DNA from: Cupriavidus taiwanensis
GTDB lineage: Bacteria; Pseudomonadota; Gammaproteobacteria; Burkholderiales; Burkholderiaceae
Assembly: GCF_900250075.1 (NCBI RefSeq)
Contig: NZ_LT977070.1
Coordinates: forward strand, 620,001-684,000
DNA: 64,000 bases
Direction of reading: 5' to 3'
Shown: piece after piece, positions 8,873-17,337 of the stretch
How the letters are laid out: every line of letters starts with the position of its first letter
Position numbering within the stretch: the first letter of the stretch is position 1
Program-made: the position numbers and the translations under genes
Notes under the pieces: generated by a model
Database searches by the model: none
Seen by the model: the letters and a program-made list of their open reading frames with translations, nothing else
Told to the model about the DNA's origin: nothing

Positions 8873-9813
8873 AAGACAAGACCCCTTCCGTGGTTACCGC
8901 TACCCATCCCCATTCCCTGGGCAAGTTGAGCCGCATACGGCACCTGGCCCGGCAATATGCCGCCCTGACCAAGCCGCGCGTGACGCAGCTGGCCGTGTTC
9001 TGCGCCATCATCGGCATGTTCCTCGCCACGCCCGGCATGGTGCCTTGGCCGGTGCTGATCGGCGGCGCCGCCGGCATCTGGCTGCTGGCCGGCGCGGCCT
9101 TCGCCATCAATTGCCTGGTCGAGCAGAAGATCGATGCGCTGATGCGCCGCACCGCCTGGCGCCCGTCCGCCACCGGCGAGATCACTACGCGGCAGACGCT
9201 GGTGTTCTCCGCCATCCTGGGTGGCGCGGGCATGTGGCTGCTGCACGTCTACGCCAACGACCTGACCATGTGGCTGACCTTTGCCACCTTCCTGGGTTAT
9301 GCGGTGGTCTACACCATCCTGCTCAAGCCGGCCACGCCGCAGAACATCGTCATCGGCGGCCTGTCCGGGGCGATGCCGCCGGCGCTGGGCTGGGCCGCGG
9401 TGGCGGGCGAGGTGCCGGCCGAGGCCTGGTTCCTGGTGCTGATCATCTTCACCTGGACCCCGCCGCACTTCTGGGCGCTGGCGCTGTACCGCCGCGCCGA
9501 CTACGCCAAGTCCGGGCTGCCGATGCTGCCGGTGACGCACGGCGAGCGCTACACGCTGCTCCATATCCTGCTGTACACGCTGATCATGATCGCGGCGACG
9601 CTGCTGCCCTTTGTCTACGGCATGAGTGGCTACATCTACCTGGCGGCCGCGCTGGCGCTTGGGGCGGGCTTCCTGGCCTATGCCTGGAAGCTGTACCGCA
9701 ACTATTCGGACGAACTGGCGCAGCGCACCTTCCGCTTCTCGATCCTGTACCTGTCGCTGCTGTTCGCTGCGCTGCTGGTCGACCATTACTTCAAGTTCGT
9801 GCCGCAGGTCTGA
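8869..9813 (+). CDS. ctaB: Protoheme IX farnesyltransferase (haem O synthase)
   Basis: UbiA-family prenyltransferase that adds a farnesyl group to protohaem to give haem o, the substrate of CtaA. The 314-residue protein has about nine transmembrane helices and the family motifs [27 protein letters not shown] (aspartate-rich, Mg-prenyl binding) and [29 protein letters not shown]. The ATG overlaps the ctaA stop codon. It is the last gene before a 113-bp gap leading to sco. Confidence 0.97.
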   Translation: MKDKTPSVVTATHPHSLGKLSRIRHLARQYAALTKPRVTQLAVFCAIIGMFLATPGMVPWPVLIGGAAGIWLLAGAAFAINCLVEQKIDALMRRTAWRPSATGEITTRQTLVFSAILGGAGMWLLHVYANDLTMWLTFATFLGYAVVYTILLKPATPQNIVIGGLSGAMPPALGWAAVAGEVPAEAWFLVLIIFTWTPPHFWALALYRRADYAKSGLPMLPVTHGERYTLLHILLYTLIMIAATLLPFVYGMSGYIYLAAALALGAGFLAYAWKLYRNYSDELAQRTFRFSILYLSLLFAALLVDHYFKFVPQV

Positions 9814-9926
9814 CCTGCTCTTTTCGCGTGCCCCGGCTGCGGCATCTTGCCGCGCCGGCGCGAGCGCGGCAGCATGATCGGCGATACTGCATGCTGTTTC
9901 CTTCTCATCCCTGACCCGTCCCCCGC

Positions 9927-10547
9927 ATGCCAAGCCTCAGCCCTGCTTCCGGCCTGTTTGCCGCCTTCCGCCGCTTTTCCCTGCTGGCCGCGCTGGCCCT
10001 CGCCCTGGCTGCCTGCGGACAGCAGAAGGCGTTGTTCCGCAATGTCGATATCACCGGCGCCGCCGACTTCGGCAAGGACTTCTCGCTGACCGACCACACC
10101 GGCAAGGTGCGCACCCTGGCCGACTACAAGGGCAAGGCGGTGGTGATGTTCTTCGGCTACACCCATTGCCCGGATGTCTGCCCCACCACCATGGCCGAAC
10201 TGAAGGCGGTCGTGGAGCAGCTGGGGCCGGACGCGGACCGCGTGCAGGTGCTGTTCGTCACGGTCGATCCGGAGCGCGATACGCAGGCGCTGCTGGCGCA
10301 GTACGTGCCCGCCTTCGATCCCCGCTTCGTCGGGCTGCGCCCGGCCGACGAGGCCGCGCTGCAGAAGCTGGCCAAGGACTTCAAGGTGTTCTACGCCAAG
10401 GTGCCGGGCAGTTCACCCAACAACTACACCGTGGATCACTCGGCCGGCAGCTATGTGTTCGACCCGCAGGGCAAGCTGCGGCTGTTCATCCGCCATGGCC
10501 AGGGTCCGGAGCCCATCGCGCACGACCTGAAGCAGCTGTTGTCCTGA
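9927..10547 (+). CDS. SCO1/SenC copper chaperone lipoprotein
   Basis: Sco-type thioredoxin-fold protein that delivers copper to, or reduces, the CuA site of subunit II. The 206-residue precursor has an N-terminal signal with a lipobox-like LAACGQQ (Cys near residue 31), so a periplasmic lipoprotein is likely. The copper-binding CPDVC motif is in GYTHCPDVCPTTMAEL, and the third ligand His lies in YTVDHSAGSYVFDPQG. All three canonical ligands are present, unlike the Sco-like protein at 7109-7759. It ends at a bidirectional terminator shared with rpoH. Confidence 0.95.
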   Translation: MPSLSPASGLFAAFRRFSLLAALALALAACGQQKALFRNVDITGAADFGKDFSLTDHTGKVRTLADYKGKAVVMFFGYTHCPDVCPTTMAELKAVVEQLGPDADRVQVLFVTVDPERDTQALLAQYVPAFDPRFVGLRPADEAALQKLAKDFKVFYAKVPGSSPNNYTVDHSAGSYVFDPQGKLRLFIRHGQGPEPIAHDLKQLLS

Positions 10548-10603
10548 CGCAAGCGGGGCGCAAGGGTGTGGCATAACGTCGCACCAACGCTTCGCGGGCA
10601 ACA

Positions 10604-10631
10604 AAAAGGCCGGTCCAGGGACCGGCCTTTT
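10604..10631. terminator. Bidirectional intrinsic terminator between sco and rpoH
   Basis: A 13-bp perfect stem, AAAAGGCCGGTCC (10604-10616) with its complement at 10619-10631, closes on a very short loop. A-rich and T-rich flanks make it usable from both sides, ending the oxidase cluster and the convergent rpoH gene. Confidence 0.9.
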
Positions 10632-10650
10632 GCATGCTTGCGGCTGGGGA

Positions 10651-11580
10651 TCAGGCGAATGCCTGCAGCGCGCCCTTCATCTTCTTCATCGCCGCCGCCT
10701 CGATCTGGCGGATGCGCTCGGCCGATACGCCGAACTCGTCGGCCAGCTCATGCAGCGTGGCGCCGCCGGAGCCGTCGTCCTCGACGTTGAGCCAGCGCGC
10801 CTCGATGATGCGGCGGCTGCGTTCGTCGAGCTTGCCCAGCGCTTCTTCCAGCCCCTCGACCTGCATGCGGTCGTGGCGCTTGGCCTCCATCACGCGCGTC
10901 GGCTCGTTGTGGTTGTCGGCCAGGTAGGCGATGGGGGCGAATTCCTCTTCGCCGTCGTCGACCTGGCCTTCGAGCGCCAGGTCGCCGCCCGACAGGCGGG
11001 TTTCCATCTCCATCACTTCTTCGGGCTTGACGTTCAGCTCGCGCGCCACGGCCTCGACCTGTTCCGGCGTGAAGGTGTGCCCGCCCTGCTTGTGGCTGCG
11101 CAGGTTGAAGAACAGCTTGCGCTGGGCCTTGGTGGTGGCCACCTTGACCATGCGCCAGTTCTTCAGCACGTATTCATGGATTTCGGCCTTGATCCAGTGC
11201 ATCGCATACGACACCAGGCGCACGCCCTGGTCCGGATCGAAACGCTTCACCGCTTTCATCAGGCCGATATTGCCTTCCTGGATCAGGTCGGCATGGGGCA
11301 GGCCGTAGCCGAGGTACTGGCGGGCGATCGACACCACCAGCCGCAGGTGCGACATCACCAGGCGGCGGGCCGCATCGACGGAATCGTGGTCGCGCAGCTC
11401 GCGCGCCAGGCGTTGCTCTTCCTCTGCGGTCAGCAGCGGAATGCGGTGGACAGCCTGGATGTAGCTGTCGAGGTTGCCCACGGTCGCCGGAAAGGTCAGC
11501 GCAAAGCTGCCCGTGTTCCGGGGCACCGTCGGCAGACGGTTGTTCGTCAGGGTTTGGTCGGCAGACAAGACTGCGTTCAC
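10651..11580 (-). CDS. rpoH: RNA polymerase heat-shock sigma factor RpoH (sigma-32)
   Basis: Sigma-32 directs transcription of chaperone and protease genes. The 309-residue protein has region 2 (RRLVMSHLRLVVSIARQYLGYG, DLIQEGNIGLMKAVKRFDP), the RpoH-specific box in AQRKLFFNLR, and a region 4 helix-turn-helix near DEFGVSAERIRQIEAAAMKKMK. The start is a GTG at 11580 (MNAVLSADQT) with AAAGGAG eight bases upstream. A perfect CIRCE operator lies 82 bp further upstream, indicating HrcA control. Confidence 0.97.
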   Translation of the reverse strand: MNAVLSADQTLTNNRLPTVPRNTGSFALTFPATVGNLDSYIQAVHRIPLLTAEEEQRLARELRDHDSVDAARRLVMSHLRLVVSIARQYLGYGLPHADLIQEGNIGLMKAVKRFDPDQGVRLVSYAMHWIKAEIHEYVLKNWRMVKVATTKAQRKLFFNLRSHKQGGHTFTPEQVEAVARELNVKPEEVMEMETRLSGGDLALEGQVDDGEEEFAPIAYLADNHNEPTRVMEAKRHDRMQVEGLEEALGKLDERSRRIIEARWLNVEDDGSGGATLHELADEFGVSAERIRQIEAAAMKKMKGALQAFA

Positions 11581-11661
11581 TCAATGGCTCCTTTCGCGTC
11601 CGGCGGTTTGGTTGCCGGTGCGCCGCGGCCCTTCGGGGAATCGGCGGCACTGCAACACATC

Positions 11662-11688
11662 TTAGCACTCTGGCCGGGTGAGTGCTAA
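11662..11688 (-). promoter_or_regulatory. CIRCE operator (HrcA site) upstream of rpoH
   Basis: TTAGCACTC (11662-11670), a 9-bp spacer and GAGTGCTAA (11680-11688) match the CIRCE consensus exactly. Read on the minus strand, TTAGCA serves as a plausible -35 and TAAGAT as a -10 with 18 bp between them, so HrcA binding would cover the rpoH promoter. The rest of the 344-bp gap (11581-11924) between rpoH and the divergent pirin gene shows no other gene. Confidence 0.92.
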
Positions 11689-11924
11689 TTGGAGTACCGG
11701 TGGCTCCGATAGTTCCCGGGTATCGATCTGTCTGTTTGGATAGTCAGGTAGATCATAATGCGACGGCAACGATACCGCTGCCGCCGCGCACTGGTAGTTA
11801 GAGCCTGGTGTGGCAACGGGGTTCTGCCTGCCGGCGCAATGCTCTGTTCCACCACCGACTACACTCGACCCGCGGGCAGCGCACTGGCATGCTTGCGAGC
11901 CTCTCTTATCGGATCGGAGGAGTT

Positions 11925-12800
11925 ATGTCTGTTATCGAACACTTGCTCAAGCCGCATGTGCGCGACCTGGGCGATTTCACCGTGCGCCGCCTGCTGCCGG
12001 CCGCGGCAACCCAGACCGTCGGGCCGTTTATCTTCTTCGACCATATGGGACCGGTGCAGCTGCCACCGGGCCAGGGCGCCGATGTGCGCCCGCATCCCCA
12101 TATCGGTCTGGCCACGGTTACTTATCTGTTCGAGGGCGAGATCATCCATCGCGACAGCCTGGGCAGCGACCAGGCGATCCGCCCTGGCGACGTCAACTGG
12201 ATGACCGCCGGCCACGGCATCGTGCATTCCGAGCGATCGCCCGAGCACGTGCGGCCGGAGGGCGCACGCCTGCACGGCATCCAGACCTGGGTGGCGCTGC
12301 CGCAGCAGCACGAGGGCGCCGAGCCGTCGTTCTTCCACCATCCCGCCGCGACGCTGCCGCGCATCGAGCGGCCCGGCCTGCGCATGGTGGTGATTGCTGG
12401 CGATGCGTTCGGCCAGACCTCGCCGGTCCAGGTCTTCAGCCGCACGCTGTACGTGGCGATCGAGCTGGACGCGGGCGCCAGCGTGGAGATTCCCGCCGAC
12501 CACGCCGAGCGCGGCATCTATCCGGTCGACGGCGCGGTCGCGCTCGACGGCGAGCCGCTGCCGGCCGAGCACATGGTGGTGCTCACGCCGGGCCAGCCGG
12601 CCACGCTGACGGCCACGGCGCCGTCGCGCGTGATGCTGCTCGGCGGCGACCCGACCGACGGGCACCGCTTTATTTACTGGAATTTCGTCGCCAGCAGCAA
12701 GGTGGCGATCGAGGCCGCGGCCCAGCGCTGGGAGGACGACCAGTTCCCGCGCGTGCCCGGCGAGACCGAGCGCATTCCGCTGCCCCCGCGCAAGCCCTGA
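11925..12800 (+). CDS. Pirin family protein
   Basis: Bicupin protein of the pirin family; members bind a metal, and some have quercetinase activity, but the substrate here is not known. The 291-residue protein shows the N-terminal cupin metal motif DVRPHPHIGLATVTYLFEGE and the second part GIVHSERSPE typical of pirins, then the weaker C-terminal cupin. The ATG at 11925 was chosen because GGATCGGAGGAG precedes it at good spacing. It is convergent with the ybiB-like gene, 19 bp apart. Confidence 0.92.
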   Translation: MSVIEHLLKPHVRDLGDFTVRRLLPAAATQTVGPFIFFDHMGPVQLPPGQGADVRPHPHIGLATVTYLFEGEIIHRDSLGSDQAIRPGDVNWMTAGHGIVHSERSPEHVRPEGARLHGIQTWVALPQQHEGAEPSFFHHPAATLPRIERPGLRMVVIAGDAFGQTSPVQVFSRTLYVAIELDAGASVEIPADHAERGIYPVDGAVALDGEPLPAEHMVVLTPGQPATLTATAPSRVMLLGGDPTDGHRFIYWNFVASSKVAIEAAAQRWEDDQFPRVPGETERIPLPPRKP

Positions 12801-12819
12801 CGGTGGTGCCGGGGCTGGC

Positions 12820-13812
12820 TCAGACCGGGCTGGCCCAGGTCACGCGAGTGCCCTGGCGCAGGCATTCGCGGACGGCCTCGATCTGGATGGTGATCGGCGC
12901 CGGCACCGGCACCGCGCCGTCCAGCACGCGCCGGATCCAGGCCACGGTCAGGCCGGCATCGCTGCCCGGCGGAAGCTCCGGCACGTCGCCGATCGAGCCG
13001 CCGGCCTGGCCCACCAGCGTGTGCTGGTGGCCTTCATGCAGCCAGTCGATGCGGCCGGTGCGCCGGGCATCGGCCACCACCTCGCCCTCGGTGCCGCGCG
13101 CCAGCAGCACGTTGGCGGGTTCGTGGGAGAAGTAGTCGGTCAGCGTCTCGCGGTATTCGGGGTGCGTGTAGCTGTACAGCCGCAGGCCTTCGGCCGGCGA
13201 GTGCTCGCCCACCGGCTGCAGCATCTTGGCCACCGTGTGCGAGGAATTGCGCAGGCCGATCACGGTGCGCCGCTCCAGCAGCCGCGACAGCCCGGGCGAC
13301 AGCACATCCACCGGCAGCACCGCCAGCGGGCCATTGCCGTCGCCATCGCGCAGCCTGGCCGCGGCTTCGGCGGTGCTCGCGCACAGGGGCACGCCCAGGG
13401 CCTCGAACAGCGCCATGCTGGTCACGCGACCCTCGAACACGCGCGTGCCGTGCACCAGCACCGGAATGCCTTCGCGGGCCAGCAGCAGCGCCAGCAGCGG
13501 CACCAGGTTGGGCTGCTTGCGCGCGCCGTTGTAGCTGGGGATCACCACCACCTGCCGGTCCGGCGGCGCCGGCAGCGGCTCGCAGTGCGCATGCGCGGCC
13601 TCCAGCATGCCGGCCAGCTCGTGCGGCGCCTCGCCCTTGATGCGATAGGCCATCAGGATGGCGCCCAGCTCCAGGTCGGACACGCGGCCCGCCAGCATGG
13701 CGTCGAACAGGGCCTGCGCGTCCTCGCGCGGCAGCGCGCGCGCGCCGTTGACGCCGCGGCCGATCTCCTTGATAAAGCGGGCGGCGGGAAATGGGGCGGC
13801 GGCGGTGGTCAT
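12820..13812 (-). CDS. ybiB: YbiB-type DNA-binding protein (anthranilate phosphoribosyltransferase-like fold)
   Basis: A 330-residue protein with the N-terminal helical domain (ALFDAMLAGRVSDLELGAILMAYRIKGE) and alpha/beta body of the TrpD/thymidine phosphorylase-like family. E. coli YbiB, of this group, has the fold but binds nucleic acid rather than acting as a phosphoribosyltransferase. VVVIPSYNGARKQPNLVPLLALLLA and GLRNSSHTVAKMLQPV are typical of YbiB rather than TrpD. The start at 13812 (MTTAAAPF) was preferred to an upstream ATG at 13872. It is the gene after nrtD on the same strand, but a direct functional link is not evident. Confidence 0.85.
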   Translation of the reverse strand: MTTAAAPFPAARFIKEIGRGVNGARALPREDAQALFDAMLAGRVSDLELGAILMAYRIKGEAPHELAGMLEAAHAHCEPLPAPPDRQVVVIPSYNGARKQPNLVPLLALLLAREGIPVLVHGTRVFEGRVTSMALFEALGVPLCASTAEAAARLRDGDGNGPLAVLPVDVLSPGLSRLLERRTVIGLRNSSHTVAKMLQPVGEHSPAEGLRLYSYTHPEYRETLTDYFSHEPANVLLARGTEGEVVADARRTGRIDWLHEGHQHTLVGQAGGSIGDVPELPPGSDAGLTVAWIRRVLDGAVPVPAPITIQIEAVRECLRQGTRVTWASPV

Positions 13813-13912
13813 GGTGGCGTGGGGGTAGTGTGTTCTGGGTTCATGATAGCGGAGCGCGGCGGCCTCGCCCATGGCCGCCGGGCGCGCCCCGCGCCGCTAC
13901 GCCGCTCCGCCG

Positions 13913-14716
13913 CTACGCCGCTTGCAGCAGCGCCGGATTGCGCTGCTTGCGGTAGAGGAAGTCCAGCACCGCGGTGCGGCAGCGGTGGTAGGCCGGATCG
14001 TCCGCCAGCGCCACGCGGTCGCGCGGGCGCGGCAGCTCCACCTTGAGGATTTCGCCGACGGTGGCGGCCGGGCCGTTGGTCATCATCACGATGCGGTCCG
14101 CCAGCAGCACGGCCTCGTCGACATCGTGCGTCACCATCACCACCGTGCTGCGCGTGCCCGCCACGATCTTGATCAGCTCGTCCTGCAGGTGCGCACGCGT
14201 GAGCGCATCGAGCGCGCCGAAGGGCTCGTCCATCAGCAGCACCTTGGGCGCCATCGCCAGCGCGCGGGCAATGCCCACGCGCTGCTTCATGCCGCCGGAG
14301 ATCTCGTGCGGATACTTGCCCTCGGCGTGGCTCAGGCCGACCAGCGCCAGCGTGTCGTGGGTGCGCGCCCTGAGCTGCGCCTTGCCCTCGCTGGCCGAGA
14401 ACACCCGCTCCACGCCCAGGTAGACGTTTTCGAAGCAGGTCAGCCACGGCAGCAGCGAATGGTTCTGGAACACCACCGCGCGCTCCGGCCCCGGCCCGGC
14501 GATCTCGCGCCCGGCGCAGATCAGCGCGCCCGTGGTGGGCGTGGCCAGTCCCGCCAGCAGGTTCAGCAGCGTGGACTTGCCGCAGCCGGAATGGCCGATC
14601 AGCGTGATGAACTCGCCCTCGGCGATATGCAGGTTGATATCGCGCAGGGCGACGAACGGTCCCTTGCGGGTCTTGAAGGTCTGGCCGACGTTTTCGATGC
14701 TGACGAACTTGTCCAT
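13913..14716 (-). CDS. nrtD: Nitrate/sulfonate-type ABC transporter ATP-binding protein
   Basis: Cytoplasmic ATPase of the NrtABD/SsuABC importer class, 267 residues. Walker A GHSGCGKST (about residues 39-47), signature ISGGMKQRVGIARALA, Walker B VLLMDEPFGALD and the H-loop in VMVTHDVDEAV are all present. It is the third gene of nrtA-nrtB-nrtD, 18 bp after nrtB with a good GGGGAG site. The C-terminal tail LADDPAYHRCRTAVLDFLYR is typical of the nitrate branch. Confidence 0.93.
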   Translation of the reverse strand: MDKFVSIENVGQTFKTRKGPFVALRDINLHIAEGEFITLIGHSGCGKSTLLNLLAGLATPTTGALICAGREIAGPGPERAVVFQNHSLLPWLTCFENVYLGVERVFSASEGKAQLRARTHDTLALVGLSHAEGKYPHEISGGMKQRVGIARALAMAPKVLLMDEPFGALDALTRAHLQDELIKIVAGTRSTVVMVTHDVDEAVLLADRIVMMTNGPAATVGEILKVELPRPRDRVALADDPAYHRCRTAVLDFLYRKQRNPALLQAA

Positions 14717-14734
14717 GGCGATTCTCCCCGCGTA

Positions 14735-15625
14735 TCAGTTGGTGCCGTAGCTGAAGCGCCGGGCCAGCGCCAGCAGCGCGTGCTCCAGCAGCAGCCCGAT
14801 GATGCCGATCACGAAGATCGCGATCACGATGTGCTCGACCTTCAGGTTGTTCCACTCGTCCCACAGCCAGAAGCCGATGCCAGTGCCGCCGGTGAGCATC
14901 TCGGCCGCGACGATCACCAGCCAGGCCGTGCCGATCGACAGCCGCACGCCGGTCAGCATGTAAGGCAGCACCGCGGGCAGCAGCACGCGCGTGAACACCT
15001 TCCATTCCGACAGGTCGAGCACGCGCGCCACGTTCAGGTAGTCCTGCGGCACGCGCGTGACACCCACCGCGGTGTTGATCACCATCGGCCAGATCGAGCA
15101 GATGAAGATCGCCCAGATCGCGGCCGGATTGGCCGCCTTGAACAGCAGCAGCCCGATCGGCAGCCATGCCAGCGGCGAAACCGGCCGCAGCAGGCTGATC
15201 ACCGGCGCGGTCATGGCGTTCAGGAAGGCGAAGCGCCCGATCAGGAAGCCGGCCGGGATGCCGACCAGCGCGGCCAGGCCGAAGCCCGCTGCCACGCGCG
15301 CCAGCGACGCCAGCACGTTCCAGCCGATGCCCTGGTCATTGGGACCGTTGCGGTAGAACGGGTCGGCAAAGAGCGGCACCGCGGCGTTCCACGTCGCGCC
15401 CGGCGTGGGGATGGCCGGGATCATGATGGCGATGCCGTGCCAGGCCAGTACGAACAGGGCGAAGCCCAGCAGCGGCGGCACCGCCTTGAGCACCAGCGCG
15501 GCAGCGGTCTCGCGGCGTGCCGCGCGCCGGGCCTGCGCGGAGATTTCCTGTTCGCGCCGGCGTGTCCGTTCCTTGGTGTCGGGATCGGCTGCGGCATCGG
15601 GCGTGGTGGAGGCAATGGCATTCAT
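14735..15625 (-). CDS. nrtB: Nitrate-type ABC transporter permease
   Basis: Inner-membrane permease of the nitrate importer, 296 residues, with a basic N terminus (ERTRRREQEISAQARRAARR) and about six transmembrane helices. The EAA-type loop that contacts the ATPase lies near RVLDLSEWKVFTRVLLPAVLPYMLTGVRLSIGTAW. GTGIGFWLWDEWNNLKVEHIV is characteristic of NrtB. AAAGGAG precedes the ATG; the gap from nrtA is 30 bp. Confidence 0.94.
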   Translation of the reverse strand: MNAIASTTPDAAADPDTKERTRRREQEISAQARRAARRETAAALVLKAVPPLLGFALFVLAWHGIAIMIPAIPTPGATWNAAVPLFADPFYRNGPNDQGIGWNVLASLARVAAGFGLAALVGIPAGFLIGRFAFLNAMTAPVISLLRPVSPLAWLPIGLLLFKAANPAAIWAIFICSIWPMVINTAVGVTRVPQDYLNVARVLDLSEWKVFTRVLLPAVLPYMLTGVRLSIGTAWLVIVAAEMLTGGTGIGFWLWDEWNNLKVEHIVIAIFVIGIIGLLLEHALLALARRFSYGTN

Positions 15626-15655
15626 GTCGGGCTCCTTTGGTCAGGGCACTCTGGA

Positions 15656-16984
15656 TCAGGCGGCGGCCGTGCCGGCGGCCTTGATCTTGAAACCGTCGGC
15701 GTAGGCTTTCGGGTCCTTGCCGTCCCAGACCACGCCGTCGATCAGCTTCGAGCTGCGCATGTCGCTCTTGGGCAGCGGCACCTGCGCGGCAGTGGCGGCC
15801 TGCTTGTAGATGTCGATGCGGTTGACCTGCCTGGCCACGGCGAGGTAATCCGGGTGGGCCTTGAGCAGGCCCCAGCGCTTGTGCTGCGTCAGGAACCACA
15901 TGCCGTCGGACAGGAACGGGAAGTTCGCATTGCCGTCCTGGTAGAACTTCATCGCGTCGGGGTCGTCCCAGGTCTTGCCCAGCCCGTTGGTGTAGCGGCC
16001 CAGCATGCGGTCGAGGATGATGTCCATGTCGGTGTTGACGTAGGACTTGGCGGCGATGGTCTCGGCGGTCTTGCGGCGGTTGGAGGCCGATGCATCGATG
16101 AATTTAGAGGCCTCGAGTACCGCCGCCACCATCGCGCGCGCCGTGTTCGGATGCTTCTGCACGAACTCCGCGGTGGTGCCCAGGGTCTTTTCCGGGTGGT
16201 TCTTCCAGATCGCCTGCGTGGTCTCGGCGGTAAAGCCGATCTTGTCGGCGATCGCGCGCGCGCCCCACGGCTCGCCCACGCAGAAACCATCCATATTGCC
16301 CACGCGCATGTTGGCCACCATCTGCGGCGGCGGCACCGTGATGGCCTTGGCGTCCTGCATCGGGTTGATGCCGTTGGCCGCCAGCCAGTAGTACAGCCAC
16401 ATCGCGTGCGTGCCGGTCGGGAAGGTCTGGGCGAAGGTGTAGTCGCGCTTTTCCTTCGCCATCAGCGCTTTCAGGCTGGCGCCGTCGCGCACGCCCTTCT
16501 CGGCCAGCTTGGACGACAGCGTGATGGCCTGGCCGTTGTGGTTCAGGCTCATCAGCACGGCCATGTCCTTTTTCGGCCCGCCGATCCCGAGCTGCACGCC
16601 ATAGACCAGGCCGTAGAGCACGTGGGCGGCGTCCAGCTCGCCATTGACCAGCTTGTCGCGCACGCCCGCCCAGGAGGCTTCCTTGGTCGGCGTGATCTTG
16701 ATGCCGTATTTCTTGTCGAGCCCGAGCGTGGCCGCCATGACCACCGAGGCGCAGTCCGTCAGCGGAATAAAGCCGATGCGCACCTCAGTCTTCTCCGGCG
16801 CGTCGGAGCCCGCCGCCCAGGCGCCGGCGCGCACCAGCGGATCGACCAGCGTCATCACGCTGGCGCCGGCGATGGTGGCCAGCGCACGGCGCCGGCCGCT
16901 GCTGGCCGGTACCGCGTCGGCAGCGGCGTCGGCGTTCTGGACGGCTGCGTGCAGCGGCTTGGCATGGCTGAGGCGAGTGGGCAT
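15656..16984 (-). CDS. nrtA: Nitrate-type ABC transporter substrate-binding protein
   Basis: CmpA/NrtA/NasS-family solute-binding protein of 442 residues. GFIPLTDCASVVMAATLGLD is the family N-terminal strand and ligand loop, and GEPWGARAI matches the ligand-binding region of NrtA. The twin-arginine segment SGRRRALATIAGASVMTLVD (about residues 29-48) predicts Tat export, which separates it from the cytoplasmic sensor NasS. The ATG at 16984 has GGAG nine bases upstream and directly follows the leader terminator. Nitrate is the most probable ligand from family and regulator context; nitrite or cyanate remain possible. Confidence 0.92.
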   Translation of the reverse strand: MPTRLSHAKPLHAAVQNADAAADAVPASSGRRRALATIAGASVMTLVDPLVRAGAWAAGSDAPEKTEVRIGFIPLTDCASVVMAATLGLDKKYGIKITPTKEASWAGVRDKLVNGELDAAHVLYGLVYGVQLGIGGPKKDMAVLMSLNHNGQAITLSSKLAEKGVRDGASLKALMAKEKRDYTFAQTFPTGTHAMWLYYWLAANGINPMQDAKAITVPPPQMVANMRVGNMDGFCVGEPWGARAIADKIGFTAETTQAIWKNHPEKTLGTTAEFVQKHPNTARAMVAAVLEASKFIDASASNRRKTAETIAAKSYVNTDMDIILDRMLGRYTNGLGKTWDDPDAMKFYQDGNANFPFLSDGMWFLTQHKRWGLLKAHPDYLAVARQVNRIDIYKQAATAAQVPLPKSDMRSSKLIDGVVWDGKDPKAYADGFKIKAAGTAAA

Positions 16985-16995
16985 TGCTTGGCTCC

Positions 16996-17056
16996 AAAAA
17001 AAAGCGTCCCCTGCCGCCGCCGGCTTCGCCAGAAGACCGGTGCGTTGCGGGGACGC
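16996..17056 (-). terminator. Leader attenuator terminator directly before nrtA
   Basis: On the minus strand GCGTCCCC (17056-17049) pairs with GGGGACGC (17011-17004) around a structured inner region, followed at once by eight T residues (17003-16996) and the nrtA ribosome binding site GGAG. A terminator between promoter and first gene is the hallmark of attenuation. Its 5' arm shares bases with the third ANTAR-type hairpin (17051-17064), so the two structures exclude each other. Confidence 0.85.
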
Positions 17057-17129
17057 CGTTGTCCGTGGCGTGACGCGGCCCGCGTTGGCCGTGTCCGCCT
17101 GAATTGTCGATCGGCCGCCGTTGGCCGAT
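17051..17129 (-). promoter_or_regulatory. ANTAR-type antitermination leader: three hexaloop hairpins
   Basis: Three hairpins on the minus strand each carry a six-base loop with A at position 1 and G at position 4, the signature bound by ANTAR proteins. Hairpin A (17129-17110): 7-bp stem ATCGGCC/GGCCGAT, loop AACGGC. Hairpin B (17091-17076): 5-bp stem CGGCC/GGCCG, loop AACGCG. Hairpin C (17064-17051): 4-bp stem GGAC/GTCC, loop AACGGC. Hairpin C overlaps the terminator 5' arm. The predicted model is that the NasT-type protein stabilises B and C, preventing termination and allowing nrtABD expression. Confidence 0.8.
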
Positions 17130-17140
17130 ACCAGCATGAC

Positions 17141-17155
17141 GCAAGCCGTGTGCCA
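17141..17155 (-). promoter_or_regulatory. Sigma-54 (RpoN) promoter of the nrt operon
   Basis: TGGCAC-N5-TTGC reads on the minus strand from 17155 to 17141, with the GG (-24) and GC (-12) pairs separated by exactly ten bases. The predicted start point is near 17129, the first base of hairpin A, giving a leader of about 145 bases. Fit to the consensus is excellent. It implies that an enhancer-binding activator such as NtrC is required. Confidence 0.82.
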
Positions 17156-17303
17156 GCATCATGCGGTGCAGCATTTGGGGGAACGTGGTGCCGGAACGGG
17201 GCGAAATGGGCGAGGTCGGTGCGTACGTGACGCGGTCCGGACACAGCCGCCGCACTCAGGCGGAGATGGATCGGCCAGGCGGTAAGGAGGGGGGCGCCAG
17301 GAG

Positions 17304-17337
17304 GGTGCAACGCACCAGCCGCGTGCGGCGTTGCACC
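17304..17337. promoter_or_regulatory. Nested inverted repeats with NtrC-like core upstream of the nrt promoter
   Basis: GGTGCAACG (17304-17312) and CGTTGCACC (17329-17337) are perfect inverted repeats. Nested within lies GCAC-N7-GTGC (17312-17326), the core dyad of NtrC enhancer sites. Its centre is about 190 bp upstream of the predicted sigma-54 start, a normal enhancer distance. The outer repeat could alternatively be a weak terminator for the regulator gene ending at 17359, but no T-run follows it. Confidence 0.55.

Noticed and set aside
13871..17230. A plus-strand open frame of more than 1100 codons opposite the nrt genes
   Set aside because: It is a high-GC shadow of nrtA, nrtB and nrtD. 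Composition is dominated by Arg, His, Gln, Ala and Gly, no domain is recognisable, and the minus-strand genes have complete motifs and good ribosome binding sites.
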